Counted from the first letter of the stretch, positions 1-7,503 are shown. The stretch is 64,000 bases of DNA from Phyllobacterium myrsinacearum (GCF_002980555.1 NZ_PVBT01000002.1:248001-312000); one strand, 5' to 3'. Notes: generated by a model from the letters alone, not told the origin. Made by a program: numbers and translations.

Positions 1-386
1 TGGAGAATGTCGAGCTGCCCCTCATCTATCGCGGCATGGGCGGTGCGGAACGGCGAAAGCGGGCGCTGGAGGCGTTGCGGCAGGTGGGGCTGGCCAGCCG
101 CGCCAATCACGTCCCTTCGGAATTGTCGGGCGGCCAGCAGCAGCGCGTGGCGATTGCCCGCGCCATCGTCACCAACCCGCAGGTGCTGCTTGCCGACGAG
201 CCGACCGGCAATCTCGATACCAAGACCAGCGTCGAGATCATGGAGCTGATCTCCGGCTTTAACCGCGACAACGGCATTACCGTGATCATGGTCACGCACG
301 AGCCGGATATTGCCGCCTATGCCAAGCGCATCATCCGCTTTGTCGATGGCCACATCCAGAGCGACGAACGCAGACAGGATATATAA
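1..386 (+). CDS. MacB/LolD-type ABC transporter ATP-binding protein (3' part)
   Basis: The gene starts before the window; 127 codons remain, in frame from base 3. Visible are the ABC signature (LSGGQQQR), the Walker B region ([11 protein letters not shown]) and the H-loop histidine (MVTHE), in the order expected for the C-terminal half of an ABC ATPase. Walker A lies outside. The NLDTKTS wording after Walker B and the FtsX-like permease starting two bases after the stop place it in the MacB/LolD/FtsE group. That group does not pump solutes through the membrane but transmits ATP-driven motion to periplasmic partners, for example in tripartite efflux or lipoprotein release. The substrate cannot be read from the sequence. 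A membrane-fusion protein would be expected upstream, outside the window. Confidence 0.9.
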   Translation, partial: ENVELPLIYRGMGGAERRKRALEALRQVGLASRANHVPSELSGGQQQRVAIARAIVTNPQVLLADEPTGNLDTKTSVEIMELISGFNRDNGITVIMVTHEPDIAAYAKRIIRFVDGHIQSDERRQDI

Positions 387-388
387 CC

Positions 389-1588
389 ATGCTGCTTGAA
401 GCGTTCCGGCTGGCACTGCACTCCATGTCGCGCAACATGATGCGCTCCTTCCTGACGATGCTGGGCATTGTCATCGGCGTCGGCGCGGTGATCGCCATGG
501 TCACCGTCGGCAATGGCACCCGCCAGAGGGTCACCGGCGAAATCTCCAAGCTCGGGACCAATCTTCTCTTCGTGTCGCCGGGCAATCCCGAACGCCGGTC
601 AACCCTTCCGCCGCGCCCCTTTGATATCCGTGATATCGATGCGGTCCGCGACCAGGTGCCGGGCGTGGCTGCAGTTGCGCCGCTCGGCCAGGTCTCGGGC
701 ACCGCCATCCGCGAGGGCAGCAGCCGGACCGTATCGATCGTCGGTTCCACCAATGACTACTTCACCACCATGAACTGGCAGCTTGCCACGGGCCGTAACT
801 TCCTGGAATCGGAGGAGCGCAGCGGCCGCTCCGTCTGCATTATCGGCCCGACGGTGCAAAAGGTGCTTTTCGGCAACAGCGTGCCCGATGGCGAGCGGAT
901 CCGCATCAACCGCATTTCCTGCGAAGTCATCGGTACGCTGCTTTCCAAGGGCAAGGCGATCGATGGGCAGGATCAGGACAATATAGTCCTCATCCCGTTC
1001 CGCATGTTCCAGCGGCGTATTGCCGGCTCGACCGACGTCTCCCTGATAACGATATCGGCGAGAGATGGAGCGACGGCGCCGGTCAAGGCGGCACTTGAGG
1101 ACCTGTTCAAGGAGCGCCGCAAAATCCGCCAGTCTGGCGACAGGGATTTCGAGGTGACCGATCTCAGCCAGATCCTCGGCATCGTTTCCATGACCACGGT
1201 GATCCTGACCGGGCTTTTATCGTCCATCGCTGCGGTCAGCCTGCTCGTCGGCGGCATCGGCATCATGAACATCATGCTGGTCTCCGTCACCGAGCGCACG
1301 CGTGAGATCGGCGTGCGCCTGGCCATCGGCGCGACGGAACGGCAGGTGCTGACGCAGTTTCTGGTCGAGGCCATCGTGCTTTGCCTGTTCGGCGGCCTGA
1401 TCGGCATGATTATCGGGCTGGCGCTTGCCTTCACGGCGGTGACTTTGATGGGCGCGCCGTTCGTGTTCGATCCGTCGATCGTTCTTATCGCCTTCGGTTT
1501 TTCCGCCCTGATCGGTGTGCTCTTCGGCTATTTCCCGGCACGCCGTGCGGCGCGAATGAACCCCATCGATGCATTGCGCTACGAGTAA
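389..1588 (+). CDS. MacB-type ABC transporter permease (FtsX domain)
   Basis: This 399-residue inner-membrane protein has MacB topology: one N-terminal membrane segment after a short cytoplasmic stretch (LTMLGIVIGVGAVIAMVTVG), a large periplasmic domain (about residues 45-270), then three C-terminal membrane segments ending in the typical FPARRAARMNPIDALRYE tail. It begins two bases after the ATPase stop, so the two are translationally coupled and form one transporter. Known members export macrolides, peptides or siderophores with a TolC-type outer-membrane partner, or act in lipoprotein handling. The long periplasmic domain and the RTREIGVRLAIGA signature favour MacB over LolC/E. Substrate unknown. 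Confidence 0.9.
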   Translation: MLLEAFRLALHSMSRNMMRSFLTMLGIVIGVGAVIAMVTVGNGTRQRVTGEISKLGTNLLFVSPGNPERRSTLPPRPFDIRDIDAVRDQVPGVAAVAPLGQVSGTAIREGSSRTVSIVGSTNDYFTTMNWQLATGRNFLESEERSGRSVCIIGPTVQKVLFGNSVPDGERIRINRISCEVIGTLLSKGKAIDGQDQDNIVLIPFRMFQRRIAGSTDVSLITISARDGATAPVKAALEDLFKERRKIRQSGDRDFEVTDLSQILGIVSMTTVILTGLLSSIAAVSLLVGGIGIMNIMLVSVTERTREIGVRLAIGATERQVLTQFLVEAIVLCLFGGLIGMIIGLALAFTAVTLMGAPFVFDPSIVLIAFGFSALIGVLFGYFPARRAARMNPIDALRYE

Positions 1589-1774
1589 TCAAATAAAATG
1601 ATGTGGTCTTGAAAATACAAAATGCGGATTTTTGGTATTTACTGTTCAAAACATACGGTTAAGTCAAAGTAATTCAAAATTATCAGCAAAAATGAATTAT
1701 AACAATTTGTTAGAGATGAGGATTACTATTGAGTAATAATGGAGGCGCAAATTTATTAACATGGAGGAATGTTA
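1589..1774. other. AT-rich spacer ahead of a small peptide gene
   Basis: This 186-base spacer is strikingly AT-rich compared with the roughly 60% GC genes to its left. It carries several A/T tracts and TATAAC/TATTTA-type hexamers that could serve as a promoter for the 26-codon gene at 1775. I could not fix a single -35/-10 pair. A four-codon ORF (MEEC, 1761-1775) ends in a TAATG overlap with the small gene, which may be chance. Confidence 0.5.
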
Positions 1775-1855
1775 ATGTTTGGAGATCTCATTAAAGGTGT
1801 TCTTGAGGCTGTTGCCCATCTTATCGCTGGTATACTCGGCAGCCTGCCAATCTAA
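1775..1855 (+). CDS. 26-residue hydrophobic amphipathic peptide
   Basis: The ORF has 26 sense codons and a TAA stop. GGAGG at 1763-1767 lies seven bases before the ATG, an ideal ribosome binding site. A perfect 15-bp hairpin with a T-rich tail starts five bases after the stop (1861). The peptide begins MFGDLIKGVLEAV and ends AGILGSLPI. Its only charged residues are D4, K7 and E11 plus H15, spaced so that they would fall largely on one face of a helix, with Ile, Leu, Val and Ala on the rest. This resembles short membrane-active or type I toxin-like peptides in general character, but I recognise no named family. A dedicated ribosome site, a terminator and AT-rich upstream DNA together make a real gene likely. 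Confidence 0.65.
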   Translation: MFGDLIKGVLEAVAHLIAGILGSLPI

Positions 1856-1860
1856 TATCT

Positions 1861-1905
1861 TCGCCCGGATGTTAAGATTTAACATCCGGGCGATTCTATC
1901 GTTTT
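1861..1905 (+). terminator. Intrinsic terminator of the 26-residue peptide gene
   Basis: A perfect 15-bp inverted repeat pairs 1861-1875 with 1879-1893 (arm TCGCCCGGATGTTAA) around the 3-nt loop GAT. It is followed by a T-rich stretch (TTCTATCGTTTT). It sits five bases after the stop of the small gene and 270 bases after the permease, so it serves the small gene. Confidence 0.85.
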
Positions 1906-2134
1906 AAAGATCTTTGCCGGACATATTTTTCAAGCGCTCTTTTCGGAGTTTCCCCCGCACTCATGGCTCCCGAGACAGGACAGCTGCGCTGTTCGTTTTT
2001 CTGTCATGGCGAAACCTGCTTTAAACATGAACGGAGAGAAAACAGTCTCAGGCGGGCAGGGACTGATGGGCGGGATCGCTGCCGGCACTTTGACCATTCT
2101 CTCTCCGAACAGTGCCCATCACGGATAGGCACTT
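1906..2134. other. Intergenic DNA with no supported gene
   Basis: A 66-codon plus-strand ORF covers part of this stretch. It has no ribosome site, is rich in Arg, Cys and His, and resembles no family I know. I see no gene here; the structured element at 2135-2187 follows. Confidence 0.5.
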
Positions 2135-2187
2135 CTACACCGCAAGCGTGTGAACGGGACTGAAATCCACACCGTTGCGGAGTGTAG
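2135..2187. other. Long imperfect hairpin (possible structured RNA)
   Basis: CTACACCGCAA (2135-2145) pairs with TTGCGGAGTGTAG (2175-2187) with a two-base bulge. Inside it GTGTG (2148-2152) pairs with CACAC (2168-2172), and GGA with TCC. The nested arms make a continuous stem of roughly 18-19 pairs in 53 bases with no coding capacity. It could be a small RNA, a transcript-end structure of the barrel gene on the minus strand, or a repeat unit. No U-run follows on either strand. Confidence 0.4.
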
Positions 2188-2192
2188 TCAGA

Positions 2193-2228
2193 CATGATCC
2201 CGGCAGGACTGGCGCCGCCGGGATCATG
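2193..2228 (-). terminator. Hairpin after the outer-membrane barrel gene
   Basis: A perfect 12-bp stem pairs CATGATCCCGGC (2193-2204) with 2217-2228 around a 12-nt loop. It lies nine bases after the minus-strand stop at 2237. It lacks a clear U-run, so it may act as a 3' stabiliser rather than an efficient terminator. Confidence 0.5.
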
Positions 2229-2236
2229 CATCGTCA

Positions 2237-2869
2237 TTAGAACCGGTAGTTGAGACCGGCTTTAAGCTCGTGACTGCCGATGTCGGTCTCGCTGCGGCCG
2301 AGGTCCGATGTTGCCTTCACATTGGGTGTGCGGATGTAGTTGTATTCAACCTTGGCGGAGATGCCGCCGGCAAAGGCCCGTTCGACGCCGGCACCGACGA
2401 GATAACCGGTCTTCCAGCCGCTGGTGTCGCGCACGCCGTCACCGGAATCGAATTTGGTCATGGCCACGCCGGCCGTTCCGAAAACGAGCGTCCGGTCGAA
2501 GGTCAGGCCCGCTTTGGCCTTGGCTGCAGCACGCCATTTTTCCTCGACCTTGCCGCCAAGGACCTTGTGTTCGGCGCCGCCGAGATAGGAGCCTTCCAGT
2601 TCGGCACCGAGGACAGCCGGTCCCATCTGGTAGTTGTAGCCGCCCTGGATGCCGCCGCTCCAGCCGTTTCTGTCGGCAAAGGGGTTGGGAAACTTGGTGA
2701 AGGCGGTTCCGCCATGGGCGCCGATATAAGCACCGCTCCACTGGAATGCGGGCGGGTCAATATAGGCCGGTGCGGAATTGTAGAGATCGGCGGCTCGCGC
2801 CGACCCGGTTGATAAGGCTGCCAGCGCAAAGGCGCCGGCAAGCAAGACAGTCGTTCTCTGAGAGGACAT
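2237..2869 (-). CDS. Outer-membrane beta-barrel protein, Omp25/Omp31-like
   Basis: The 210-residue precursor has a signal peptide (about residues 1-25, TVLLAGAFALAALSTGSARAA cleavage region) followed by a small barrel. The barrel shows the glycine/aromatic strand pattern of rhizobial and Brucella porin-family proteins (WSGAYIGAHGG near the mature start, GWSGGIQGGYNYQ, and a C-terminal GLNYRF ending in Phe, the barrel-assembly signal). Role: structural outer-membrane protein, possibly an adhesin or weak pore. I chose the ATG at 2869 because GGAG lies eight bases upstream; the ATG at 2875 would be only two bases from it. The frame is open much further upstream, but that part has no family resemblance. 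Confidence 0.85.
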   Translation of the reverse strand: MSSQRTTVLLAGAFALAALSTGSARAADLYNSAPAYIDPPAFQWSGAYIGAHGGTAFTKFPNPFADRNGWSGGIQGGYNYQMGPAVLGAELEGSYLGGAEHKVLGGKVEEKWRAAAKAKAGLTFDRTLVFGTAGVAMTKFDSGDGVRDTSGWKTGYLVGAGVERAFAGGISAKVEYNYIRTPNVKATSDLGRSETDIGSHELKAGLNYRF

Positions 2870-3247
2870 TCGCATTACTCCAAACATACAAGCGCATGAT
2901 CCACCGAACTGTCCGGCGACATGTTGATGCGCGGGTTCAACTCCTGAGAGCCTGATACACGTGGGCTGATCGTGCTCTGGTACAGGTGTCTTCCGGCGCA
3001 CTGGTCGCCTGATCCATGAAATGGCCACCGAAACTGACGCAAAACCCCTGCAATCGACCACCCCATTTCCAGCAATGACTCTTGTGCCGGAAGACATGGT
3101 TTATTTTGCAATTGAAGATTGCATGCACATTGCACAGAATTGAGAAGTCGAGTATTTTATTATATATTTCAATAATTTATAATACTTTTTGTTTACGATT
3201 TCTTAAGTAAATTGGTCTTTGGGCCGATTGGGCACACCAGCGGGCAG
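2870..3247. other. Intergenic region upstream of the barrel gene and downstream of ubiA
   Basis: About 380 bases carry no gene I can support. The part 3140-3200 is AT-rich and would suit a minus-strand promoter for the barrel gene, with a long 5' leader. GCAAT/ATTGC around 3107-3121 makes a short hairpin. Three overlapping minus-strand ORFs are open here but lack ribosome sites and family resemblance. Confidence 0.5.
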
Positions 3248-4162
3248 CTACCATGTTCCGGCAAGCGCCGTGCACGCCAGAAGCACACCGGTCAGAATAT
3301 TCGACAGGAAGAGCCTGAAATTCAGCTCCGGGCGCCCAAGGTCGAGACGCCAGACCTGCCAGGCCAGATGCCCGGCGATGACCGTCATTCCCATGGCATA
3401 GCCCACCGACATGCCCGACAGCCAGCCGCCCAGTGACCAGCACAGGATGGCGAAGGCGTAGGACAGGCCGATACAGGCCTTTCCTCTCCGCCCGAACAGG
3501 ATGGCTGTCGACTTCAAGCCGAGGCGCGTGTCGTCTTTTACGTCCACATAGGCATAGACGGTGTCGTAACCGATCTGCCAGGCGATGGCGCCCATCCACA
3601 TGAGAATGGCGGCAGCCGGGATGTGTCCTGCCACCTCGGCCCATGCCATCAGCATGCCCCAGTTGAATGCCGCGCCCAGCACCGCCTGCGGCCAGTGGGT
3701 GAAGCGCTTGCACAGCGGATAGAGGAACACGAGCGGCACGACGGCGATGGCAATCAGACGTGTATAGGGTGTCAGAAACACCAGCAGCGATGCAGCGAGC
3801 GCCAATTCGGCAAGCAGGAATGCCACGGCCTGTCCCGTGCCGATCTGGCCGCTGGCGAGGGGGCGAAAGCGTGTCCGTTCGACATGCGCGTCGAACCTGC
3901 GGTCAGCAATGTCGTTGACCGTGGAACCGGCGCTGCGCATCAGCAGGGCGCCGAGGCAAAAGACGGTGAGCTGCCAGAGCGCTGGAAATCCGTGCGCCGC
4001 CTGGATGAGTGCGGCGAGACAAGGAAACAGCGTGAGCCACACGCCGACCGGCCGGTCGAGGCGTGCAAGCCGCGTATAGGGCCGCCAGGCGGACGGCAGC
4101 CGGCGATCAACCCAGTCGCCGGGATGGATATCGCTCAGGTCAGGGCGGCTCATTGCAGGCAT
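3248..4162 (-). CDS. ubiA: 4-hydroxybenzoate polyprenyltransferase (UbiA)
   Basis: This 304-residue integral membrane protein belongs to the UbiA superfamily. It transfers the polyprenyl tail to 4-hydroxybenzoate, the first membrane step of ubiquinone synthesis. The first Asp-rich motif is seen as STVNDIADRRFD (NDxxDxxxD). The second is YAYVDVKDDTRLGLKSTAILFG, with the DVKDD and GLKST features of bacterial UbiA. RLDRPVGVWLTLFPC near the N-terminus is also typical. Eight or so hydrophobic segments follow. The start at 4162 has GGGGGAG six bases upstream; a longer open frame to 4393 lacks resemblance. There is no ubiC neighbour. The gene is 125 bases downstream of the histidine kinase, without evident coupling. 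Confidence 0.92.
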   Translation of the reverse strand: MPAMSRPDLSDIHPGDWVDRRLPSAWRPYTRLARLDRPVGVWLTLFPCLAALIQAAHGFPALWQLTVFCLGALLMRSAGSTVNDIADRRFDAHVERTRFRPLASGQIGTGQAVAFLLAELALAASLLVFLTPYTRLIAIAVVPLVFLYPLCKRFTHWPQAVLGAAFNWGMLMAWAEVAGHIPAAAILMWMGAIAWQIGYDTVYAYVDVKDDTRLGLKSTAILFGRRGKACIGLSYAFAILCWSLGGWLSGMSVGYAMGMTVIAGHLAWQVWRLDLGRPELNFRLFLSNILTGVLLACTALAGTW

Positions 4163-4286
4163 GCTGGACTCCCCCTTTGCAATCCCGATTGGCGATCTTA
4201 TTCCGGGTTGGAACTGCCTTTCCAGCCCAATGTGAGGGCCGCAACGTCGCAGCACCGGCCGAGGGTCCAGATTAATGGGTCTGGAC

Positions 4287-5639
4287 CTAGCCTTTCGGCG
4301 CAAGCGGCAGGGTGATACGGAAGCAGGCGCCTGCAGTCTCTTCTTCGACCACGGCCACATGCCCCTGGTGGCGCGTGACGATTTCCCGGACAAGGTTCAA
4401 GCCCAGTCCGGCGCCGCGCTCGCGCGGATGCAGCCGGTAAAACGGTTCGAATATCAATGCGCGTTCCGCGCTGGGTATGCCGGGACCCTCGTCGGCAACC
4501 TCCAGGGTGCCATCCTGCTCAACGCGAATGATGATCGCCCCGCGGTGTTCTCCGTGTTCAATGGCATTTTGCACGAGATTGGTCACGGCGCGGCCCAGCG
4601 CTCCGGAATCGCCCCGCACAATCACCCGCCTTTCCGTCGTCTCGAGGGAAAGTTCATAACCGGCAGTGATGGCAATCGGCGCGAGATCCGCAGCGACACG
4701 CTGGCAAAGCTCCACCAGATTGACGTCGTGAAACGTTTCACCGGGCTGATTGATCCTTTGCAGATCCAGCATCTGCTCCGCCAGCCCGGCGACGCGGTTT
4801 GCATCCAGCAAAAGGCGGGTGCGCAGCGCGCCGGAGGGCATGGTTTCTAGGCGCGTCTGCAGGATGGCTATCGGCGTGCGCAGTTCGTGTGCCGCGTCGA
4901 TGAGAAAGCGCTGATGGCGCTGGTAACCGTCGTCGAGCCGCCCGAGCGCGCCATTGATGGCTTTGACCATCGGCTGCACCTCGACGGGTATCTTGTCTTC
5001 AGGCAGGCGCGTTCCCCGGCGGTCGATATCGATCTGTTCGGCCCGCGCTGCCACCGTTGCAATGCCGGAGAGCGCGCGGCTGACAATGATGGGAATGGCA
5101 ATCAGGGCAACCAGGGTCAGCAGCAGCAGGATCGGCACCATGAACAGGTGCGACAGCAGGACGATGACAAACAGCGTACTCACCATGGAGCCATTGCCGG
5201 CAAGGATGGTGAAGTCGCCAATATCGGTGCTGACCGTGCGCACCACCACCGCCAGATTGTACGGCTCGACCGTATCGCGCATTTCGCCATAGCTGAGCCG
5301 ATCGAGGACCGCGGCAAAGGGGCGGTAGGTTTCGGGCACGGCACCGCCGGTAATGACCTCGCCAGCCTTGTTGCGGGCGATGAACCAGATATTGGGCGAG
5401 GTTTGCTTGAGGGCAAGCACATCAGCCGTGTCTGTGACAACAAGCTTGCCGTCCGGATGCCGTTCTATGGCCGCGCCGATCACGTCGACACCGTCCGTAT
5501 CCATGAACTTGCCGCCGAGATCAGCGCGCACCAGCAGCATGATCAGGGCGACGACAACCGCGATCAGGATGGCCGATTGCAGAAACAGGAGCTGCCATAT
5601 GAGCCGCCGCTTGAGCGAACGCTTGCGGAAAAACCTCAT
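4287..5639 (-). CDS. Orphan sensor histidine kinase
   Basis: The protein has 450 residues. Order: membrane segment 1 (about residues 15-38), a periplasmic sensor of about 115 residues, membrane segment 2 (about 155-185), a HAMP-like linker, the dimerisation domain with phosphoacceptor His in AAHELRTPIA (about residue 250), then an HATPase domain with N box (NLVQNAIEHG), G1 (DEGPGIP) and G2 (GAGLGLNLV). All catalytic motifs look intact. No response regulator is next to it in the window, so the partner must be encoded elsewhere. The ribosome site is weak. The ligand cannot be inferred. Confidence 0.9.
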   Translation of the reverse strand: MRFFRKRSLKRRLIWQLLFLQSAILIAVVVALIMLLVRADLGGKFMDTDGVDVIGAAIERHPDGKLVVTDTADVLALKQTSPNIWFIARNKAGEVITGGAVPETYRPFAAVLDRLSYGEMRDTVEPYNLAVVVRTVSTDIGDFTILAGNGSMVSTLFVIVLLSHLFMVPILLLLTLVALIAIPIIVSRALSGIATVAARAEQIDIDRRGTRLPEDKIPVEVQPMVKAINGALGRLDDGYQRHQRFLIDAAHELRTPIAILQTRLETMPSGALRTRLLLDANRVAGLAEQMLDLQRINQPGETFHDVNLVELCQRVAADLAPIAITAGYELSLETTERRVIVRGDSGALGRAVTNLVQNAIEHGEHRGAIIIRVEQDGTLEVADEGPGIPSAERALIFEPFYRLHPRERGAGLGLNLVREIVTRHQGHVAVVEEETAGACFRITLPLAPKG

Positions 5640-5784
5640 CGTATTGTTCGAAAATCTGTGGGGAAAATGCGCATTCCCTGTTCCCGTCGCTGGACTCGTT
5701 GGGGCGCATCATAGTGCGCACCATTGCCGCAATATGACGCAAGTTGCGCCTTGTCCCCGCTGGCGCTGTCATTCCCGGAAGGGC

Positions 5785-5970
5785 TTAACGGGTCTTTTTC
5801 ACCACGCAGACCGGACCCCGGTCCGGATGGCGCGAATCCGTGTCGACACAGGTCGCATCGTAGCGGAATGTATCGTAATAAACACCGCCGGCGCATCCTG
5901 TCAGCAGGGGAAGGCTTGCAGCCAGCGTCAAAAATACCGGTTTGAAATATTTCAGGGCGTGATGGTTCAT
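5785..5970 (-). CDS. Small lipoprotein, 61 residues
   Basis: A short N-terminal signal ends in the lipobox LLTGC, so Cys25 would be lipidated and leave a mature peptide of only about 37 residues, with two further Cys (in ATCVDTD and GPVCVVKK). No functional family recognised. Very small entericidin- or osmotic-type lipoproteins exist in proteobacteria, but the mature part here does not match one I know. A 14-bp palindrome lies 29 bases upstream of the start (5999-6012). A clear signal plus lipobox supports a real gene. Confidence 0.75.
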   Translation of the reverse strand: MNHHALKYFKPVFLTLAASLPLLTGCAGGVYYDTFRYDATCVDTDSRHPDRGPVCVVKKTR

Positions 5971-5998
5971 TTCCGTCGCATCTTTCCTATATATAGCC

Positions 5999-6012
5999 TG
6001 TCACATGTGACA
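5999..6012. promoter_or_regulatory. Perfect palindrome TGTCACATGTGACA, candidate operator
   Basis: This 14-bp perfect palindrome lies upstream of the small lipoprotein gene, just before a TATATA run that would be a -10 element on the minus strand. The position between -35 and -10 suggests repressor binding. The TCAC/GTGA arms resemble CRP/FNR-family half-sites but the spacing is different. Confidence 0.4.
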
Positions 6013-6127
6013 CAGTGGCGTAACAATCCACTGATATTCTTTAGGAATTGGTCGAGTTAACATTCCACGAATTACAGTATTCTACGGACATCTGGTGCCT
6101 AAATAAGGCATGGTCGGGCGGACCTTT

Positions 6128-6150
6128 GCGATCACGTTTTCTGTGATCGC
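6128..6150. promoter_or_regulatory. Inverted repeat GCGATCAC-N7-GTGATCGC
   Basis: An 8-bp perfect inverted repeat with a 7-nt spacer lies about 85 bases upstream of the HTH gene at 6236. It could be an operator for that gene or a 5' leader hairpin. It shares TCAC/GTGA half-sites with the palindrome at 5999-6012. Confidence 0.35.
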
Positions 6151-6235
6151 CGATAAAAGGCTTGATCGAAGATGATGGACGTATAAGTTCTGCCTTCCGA
6201 TTTGTTAACCAACCATTCACGTTAGGAGCAAAGCG

Positions 6236-6502
6236 ATGAGCACAACCGTCGGCGACTATTCATTGCCAGAAGCCATTTCCACGGCGATAGCCAATGGTAC
6301 AAACATTGTTAGGGCGTTCCGCGAACAATTCGGATATTCCGTAGAGGATTTGGCCGTTGCGTGCGGTCTTACAACCCTCGAAATCGATACAATTGAGAGC
6401 GGGCAGAATTCGGACCCGACGAAATTGGAACGCATTGCCCATGCCCTCGGGCTGCCGGCAAATGCCATGACGCCTGACGTTTCAAAACGTCTAAGCGCAT
6501 GA
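6236..6502 (+). CDS. Small XRE-like helix-turn-helix protein, 88 residues
   Basis: The C-terminal two-thirds fit an XRE/Cro-type HTH: FREQFGYSVEDLAVACGLTTLEIDTIESGQ aligns with the usual five-helix layout, and SDPTKLERIAHALGLP follows as helices 4-5. The N-terminal 25 residues are not typical. It would bind DNA as a small regulator; the target is unknown, perhaps its own promoter, which holds the repeat at 6128. AGGAG lies seven to eight bases before the ATG and a strong terminator follows, so it is a single-gene unit. Confidence 0.75.
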   Translation: MSTTVGDYSLPEAISTAIANGTNIVRAFREQFGYSVEDLAVACGLTTLEIDTIESGQNSDPTKLERIAHALGLPANAMTPDVSKRLSA

Positions 6503-6529
6503 AATAACTGATTTTTTAAATCAAAAATC

Positions 6530-6572
6530 CAAAAGACTGCCAGAGCTAAATCCCAACTCTGGCAGTCTTTTG
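6530..6572. terminator. Bidirectional intrinsic terminator
   Basis: A perfect 16-bp stem (6530-6545 with 6557-6572, arm CAAAAGACTGCCAGAG) has an 11-nt loop, with an A-run on the left arm and a T-run on the right. It ends the HTH gene on the plus strand and also lies 19 bases beyond the minus-strand stop at 6591, so it serves both convergent genes. Confidence 0.85.
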
Positions 6573-6590
6573 ATTCCGGTGGCTCCCTGG

Positions 6591-7421
6591 CTACAGGCAG
6601 AGCAGTGCGCGCGTCAGCGGGTGCTCGCCATCGGCAAGGCCGTCAATGACATCGAAATGATGTTTGCCCGGCTCTTCCACCATATCGGCGCAGCACTCGA
6701 AGCCTGACCAGATATTGGCCAGCAGCGCACTCTGGCGCCGGAATTCCGGCCGTTCCGCACCGCCAACCCAGGCCGTCACATCAATGCCTTCCTGCGGTTC
6801 GAGCAGGGCAGGGCTCTCCAGCCGTGCCTCGACGGCATCGAGATGAAACGTTTCATTCATCCGCGTCCTCATCAGGGGGCGCAGGTCGCCGAGTGCCGAT
6901 ATGGGCACGGTTTTGCGGATGCGATGGCGAATCGGCTGCCCGAGCGGAGAGGTGGACGACACCATCCGCGCGACGAGCTGCCCGCCGGCCGAATGACCGG
7001 TCAGATGGATCGGGCCGGGGACTTCTGCTGCGGCATGGGTGATGGCGGTGCCAATCTGCACGGTGATGTCGCTGATGCGGGCCTGCGGACACAGCTCATA
7101 GGAGGGGATGGCAACGGCAAAGCCGTGCGTGAGCGGGCCTCTTGCCAGATGCGACCACGCCGACTTGTCGAAACTCATCCAGTATCCGCCATGCACGAAC
7201 ACGGCAAGGCCCTTCATCTCGCCGCGCGGCATGAAGAGATCCAGGACATTGCGCGTGTGCGGACCGTAGCTGATATCGGCCTTGAGCCGGCCGGCATCCG
7301 TCATTTCGGCGCGAAAATCCGCGGCCAGCGTTTTCCATTTCGGCGGAAAATCATTGCCGCCGGGAATATAGGCGCCGTTGGAATAGGCTGCGTCCCAGTC
7401 GATTTTCTTCATTGCAACCAT
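6591..7421 (-). CDS. Arylformamidase-like alpha/beta hydrolase
   Basis: This 276-residue alpha/beta hydrolase carries the oxyanion motif HGGYW, the nucleophile elbow GHSAGG and a late catalytic His in KHHFDVIDGL. These are the marks of the HGG-type kynurenine formamidases (AFMID family). It probably hydrolyses N-formylkynurenine to kynurenine in the cytoplasm. The assignment rests on the motifs plus the nearby tryptophan dioxygenase and kynureninase. It follows the ABC permease on the same strand by 82 bases, so it is likely the last gene of the transporter operon. GGGGGAA six bases before the ATG at 7421 fixes the start. A metal-dependent KynB is not seen. A general carboxylesterase is the alternative. 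Confidence 0.75.
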   Translation of the reverse strand: MVAMKKIDWDAAYSNGAYIPGGNDFPPKWKTLAADFRAEMTDAGRLKADISYGPHTRNVLDLFMPRGEMKGLAVFVHGGYWMSFDKSAWSHLARGPLTHGFAVAIPSYELCPQARISDITVQIGTAITHAAAEVPGPIHLTGHSAGGQLVARMVSSTSPLGQPIRHRIRKTVPISALGDLRPLMRTRMNETFHLDAVEARLESPALLEPQEGIDVTAWVGGAERPEFRRQSALLANIWSGFECCADMVEEPGKHHFDVIDGLADGEHPLTRALLCL

Positions 7422-7467
7422 GACGGTTCCCCCATCGATGCCGTTGCCCAAGCCTATCAGAGGCCGC

Positions 7468-7488
7468 GCCCGGCGCAAAATGCCGGGC
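7468..7488 (-). other. Hairpin between permease and hydrolase genes
   Basis: GCCCGGC (7468-7474) pairs with GCCGGGC (7482-7488) around a 7-nt loop. No U-run follows on the minus strand. It is probably a processing or stabilising element within the operon rather than a terminator. Confidence 0.4.
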
Positions 7489-7503
7489 CCGTCAGGCGGA
7501 TGC

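Noticed and set aside
1963-2163. 66-codon plus-strand ORF
   Set aside because: No ribosome site, Cys/Arg/His-rich, overlaps the hairpin at 2135-2187, no family likeness.
2875-3135. 86-codon and related minus-strand ORFs upstream of the barrel gene
   Set aside because: No ribosome site and no protein-like composition; the barrel's signal peptide starts at 2869.
6013-6235. Possible riboswitch or tRNA in the spacer before the HTH gene
   Set aside because: Only the 8-bp repeat at 6128-6150 is visible; no cloverleaf or known aptamer core could be recognised.
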